Of a stretch of DNA of 8,192 nt, positions 6,807 to 8,192 are shown piece by piece. This DNA comes from an uncultured Clostridia bacterium (lineage in GTDB: Bacteria > Bacillota > Clostridia > Christensenellales > UBA1242). Position 1 is the first letter of the stretch. The number at the start of each line of letters is the position of its first letter. The DNA lies in contig CAMPBB010000023.1 in assembly GCA_946635125.1 (NCBI GenBank), forward strand, positions 1-8,192. Reading direction: 5' to 3'. Under the pieces are notes generated by a model. It had not been told where the DNA came from and searched no databases. It saw only the letters and a program-made list of their open reading frames with translations. The position numbers and the translations under genes were made by a program.

Positions 6807-7463
6807 ATGGAAAGAAGACTTATTGTTGGTGTTGTTGGAAACGCCGCTTGTTGGTATGATAGTTGTGATGCTGGAGATAGAAAAAAATGGGACCTTGCCT
6901 ATGACCTTGGGAAAACTCTTATTGATAATGGTTTTCGTGTTTTAACTGGTGGTGGGCGTGGAGTTATGCGTGCTGTTATGGCAGGGGCTCACGCCAGCAA
7001 AAAATATCGTGAAGGTGACACCATTGCAATTGCTCCAAGTTATGATGAAAACGACACAAACGATTTTGCAGACATTGTTATTCCAACAGGGCTTCAAGAA
7101 TATCGTGATGGAATTGTTGCAAACTGCCCAGTTGTTGTTGCTATTGGTGGTGGAAGCGGAACATTAAACGAAATTAGTCTTGCATGGAAACATTGCAGGC
7201 TTTTGATTGCTTACACAAATGTTGAAGGGTGGAGTGCAACTATTGCAGGAGTTCCTTTGGATGACAATCACCGATATGATTTTAAGGAAGACAAAGTTTG
7301 GCCAGTAAGCAACGCTTTGGAAGTTGTTAACATAATTAGCAAATGGGAAAAGAAATATAACAAAGTTTTGGGTGGACTTGAAATTGGAAAAGCAAACTTT
7401 GTTCCAAAGAAAAAATCAAACTGGGTTGGACCAAAAATCACAACAAAAATAAACAAATTATAA
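6807..7463 (+). CDS. SLOG/LOG-like Rossmann-fold nucleotide-binding protein (TIGR00725-like, 218 aa)
   Basis: Small cytoplasmic protein of the SLOG superfamily, which includes lysine-decarboxylase-like LOG enzymes and molybdenum-cofactor-carrier-like proteins. The N-terminal strand and glycine loop (VGVVGNAA, 7-14) starts the Rossmann fold. GGGRGVM at 48-54 and GGGSGTLNE at 114-122 are the paired glycine motifs that bind a nucleotide or ribose phosphate. The second is GGGSGT rather than the PGGxGT of true LOG cytokinin-riboside phosphoribohydrolases, though Glu122 is kept. This favours the TIGR00725-type branch, whose substrate is not established. YRDGIVA at 99-105 is in the place where relatives carry the Arg-Asn substrate motif. 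The tail after 190 is basic. It has its own probable promoter after the cysS terminator. Codon use (AAC 11, AAT 3) matches the translation genes, so it looks resident. The family assignment is firm and the reaction is not. Confidence 0.87.
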   Translation: MERRLIVGVVGNAACWYDSCDAGDRKKWDLAYDLGKTLIDNGFRVLTGGGRGVMRAVMAGAHASKKYREGDTIAIAPSYDENDTNDFADIVIPTGLQEYRDGIVANCPVVVAIGGGSGTLNEISLAWKHCRLLIAYTNVEGWSATIAGVPLDDNHRYDFKEDKVWPVSNALEVVNIISKWEKKYNKVLGGLEIGKANFVPKKKSNWVGPKITTKINKL

Positions 7464-7496
7464 GTATAATTTTATGGAAAAAAGGAAGAAAATATT

Positions 7497-8192
7497 ATGT
7501 ATGTTAGTAATATCTTAATGTCTAAACTTCACCAAAAATGGGCTGAAGGAAAAAGAAAACAAATTGACAAAACAACAGGAAAACCTTTTGAACAAGTTTG
7601 GAAGAAAACTGGTTGCCCTGAATATGATCAAGAAATTCTTGAAAAATACAATAAGGGAGAAGCAATCCCAGATACTGTTAAAGTTGAAAATGGCGTTGTT
7701 AAAATTGATATTTTGAATTTGCCGTTTAAAGATTTAACCACCCCTTGGAAATCTGAAAATCAAGCTGCTGCTATTGCTGCAGAAGAAACTTTGGGTGTTG
7801 ATAATATGTTTTTAAAAAGATGCTGTGATGCTGTTGATAATTTATCTCCATCTGATTTGGAAATACTAGCAAGCCATATTCATGATAGATGGATGCAAAG
7901 AAGAATGGAGGAAAAGTCAAAAGATCCAAATGCTTGGATTGATGAAAGTTTAATGGTTCCATATTCAGAACTTTCCAGAGAAGAGCAACTAAAAGACATG
8001 GAACATGTTTTAATGGGAATTGATATTGCCGAAACTGTTAGAAAGATTTTAACTGTTGATCATTATTTGGATAGGTCTTATATAGATAAGCCAGTGTTTA
8101 AAGAAAATGGAAAACTAAATTATCCAGAAAATGCTCGCTTTGCTGGCAGTGGTTTGCATCTTTTACCAAAGTTTAATGATGCAGAAATTTTA
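7497..8192 (+). CDS. RyR-domain-like protein, 3' end outside the window (first 232 aa)
   Basis: Open frame from ATG 7497 to the window edge with no stop, so it is incomplete. AAGGA at 7482-7486 lies 10 bases upstream; Met8 (7518) is a weaker alternative start. There is no signal peptide or membrane span in the visible part. Residues about 120-175 fit the ryanodine-receptor (RyR) domain pattern: LAxxIHDRW, then MVPYSELSREE followed by KD. Residues about 10-100 have a looser version (KLHQKW, then LPFKDL, then WKSENQAAA) that may be a related repeat. I recall similar two-part proteins annotated as RyR-domain or hypothetical in gut Bacillota, but cannot check this. Prokaryotic RyR domains have no settled function. 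The gene starts 33 bases after the SLOG gene and may share its transcript; a lone TATAAT at 7465-7470 lacks a -35. Asn is AAT 12 of 12 times, unlike all its neighbours. Confidence 0.78.
   Translation, partial: MYVSNILMSKLHQKWAEGKRKQIDKTTGKPFEQVWKKTGCPEYDQEILEKYNKGEAIPDTVKVENGVVKIDILNLPFKDLTTPWKSENQAAAIAAEETLGVDNMFLKRCCDAVDNLSPSDLEILASHIHDRWMQRRMEEKSKDPNAWIDESLMVPYSELSREEQLKDMEHVLMGIDIAETVRKILTVDHYLDRSYIDKPVFKENGKLNYPENARFAGSGLHLLPKFNDAEIL

Noticed and set aside
7465..7470. TATAAT before the RyR-like gene as a promoter
   Set aside because: No -35-like sequence 16-18 bases upstream. It may act weakly but I cannot support it as a feature.

Overview
The window is AT-rich (G+C roughly in the mid-thirties by eye). 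It has A-rich purine Shine-Dalgarno sites, sigma-A-type promoters and the standard genetic code. The Firmicutes-style YbiT/YkpA-like ABC-F protein and the general codon habits point to a low-GC Bacillota-like bacterium, probably an uncultured host-associated lineage. That placement is inference: there is no rRNA here, and the aspartyl-tRNA synthetase carries a motif that I associate with Alphaproteobacteria.

Layout. On the minus strand, positions 18-1697 encode a 559-residue protein I do not recognise: a basic cytoplasmic head, one membrane span and a large Gln/Asn-rich, partly coiled-coil tail. It is driven by a near-consensus extended -10 promoter. A 204-bp intergenic region (1698-1901) holds that promoter and a divergent one. 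The plus-strand promoter opens an apparent operon, aspS - ABC-F ATPase - cysS (1902-6732), closed by a 15-bp A/T-rich hairpin terminator at 6733-6772. The terminator appears to overlap a new promoter for a SLOG/LOG-like Rossmann protein (6807-7463). Thirty-three bases after that comes a gene that runs off the right edge (7497-8192) and carries a ryanodine-receptor (RyR)-like domain. No tRNA, rRNA, CRISPR, insertion sequence or phage gene is visible.

How the genes fit together. The aspS-ABC-F-cysS block is a translation operon: two class-defining tRNA synthetases flank a ribosome-associated ATPase. The ABC-F has lost key residues selectively on one of its two composite ATP sites: the NBD2 Walker A lysine, the NBD2 catalytic glutamate and the NBD1 signature. 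The other site is intact. The right end pairs a SLOG-fold nucleotide-binding protein with a RyR-like protein, possibly a nucleotide-sensing or conflict-related pair. However, codon use differs sharply between the two genes, so joint acquisition is not supported.

The best candidates for something undescribed are the membrane-anchored 559-residue protein, the SLOG/RyR neighbourhood, and the one-sided ABC-F.
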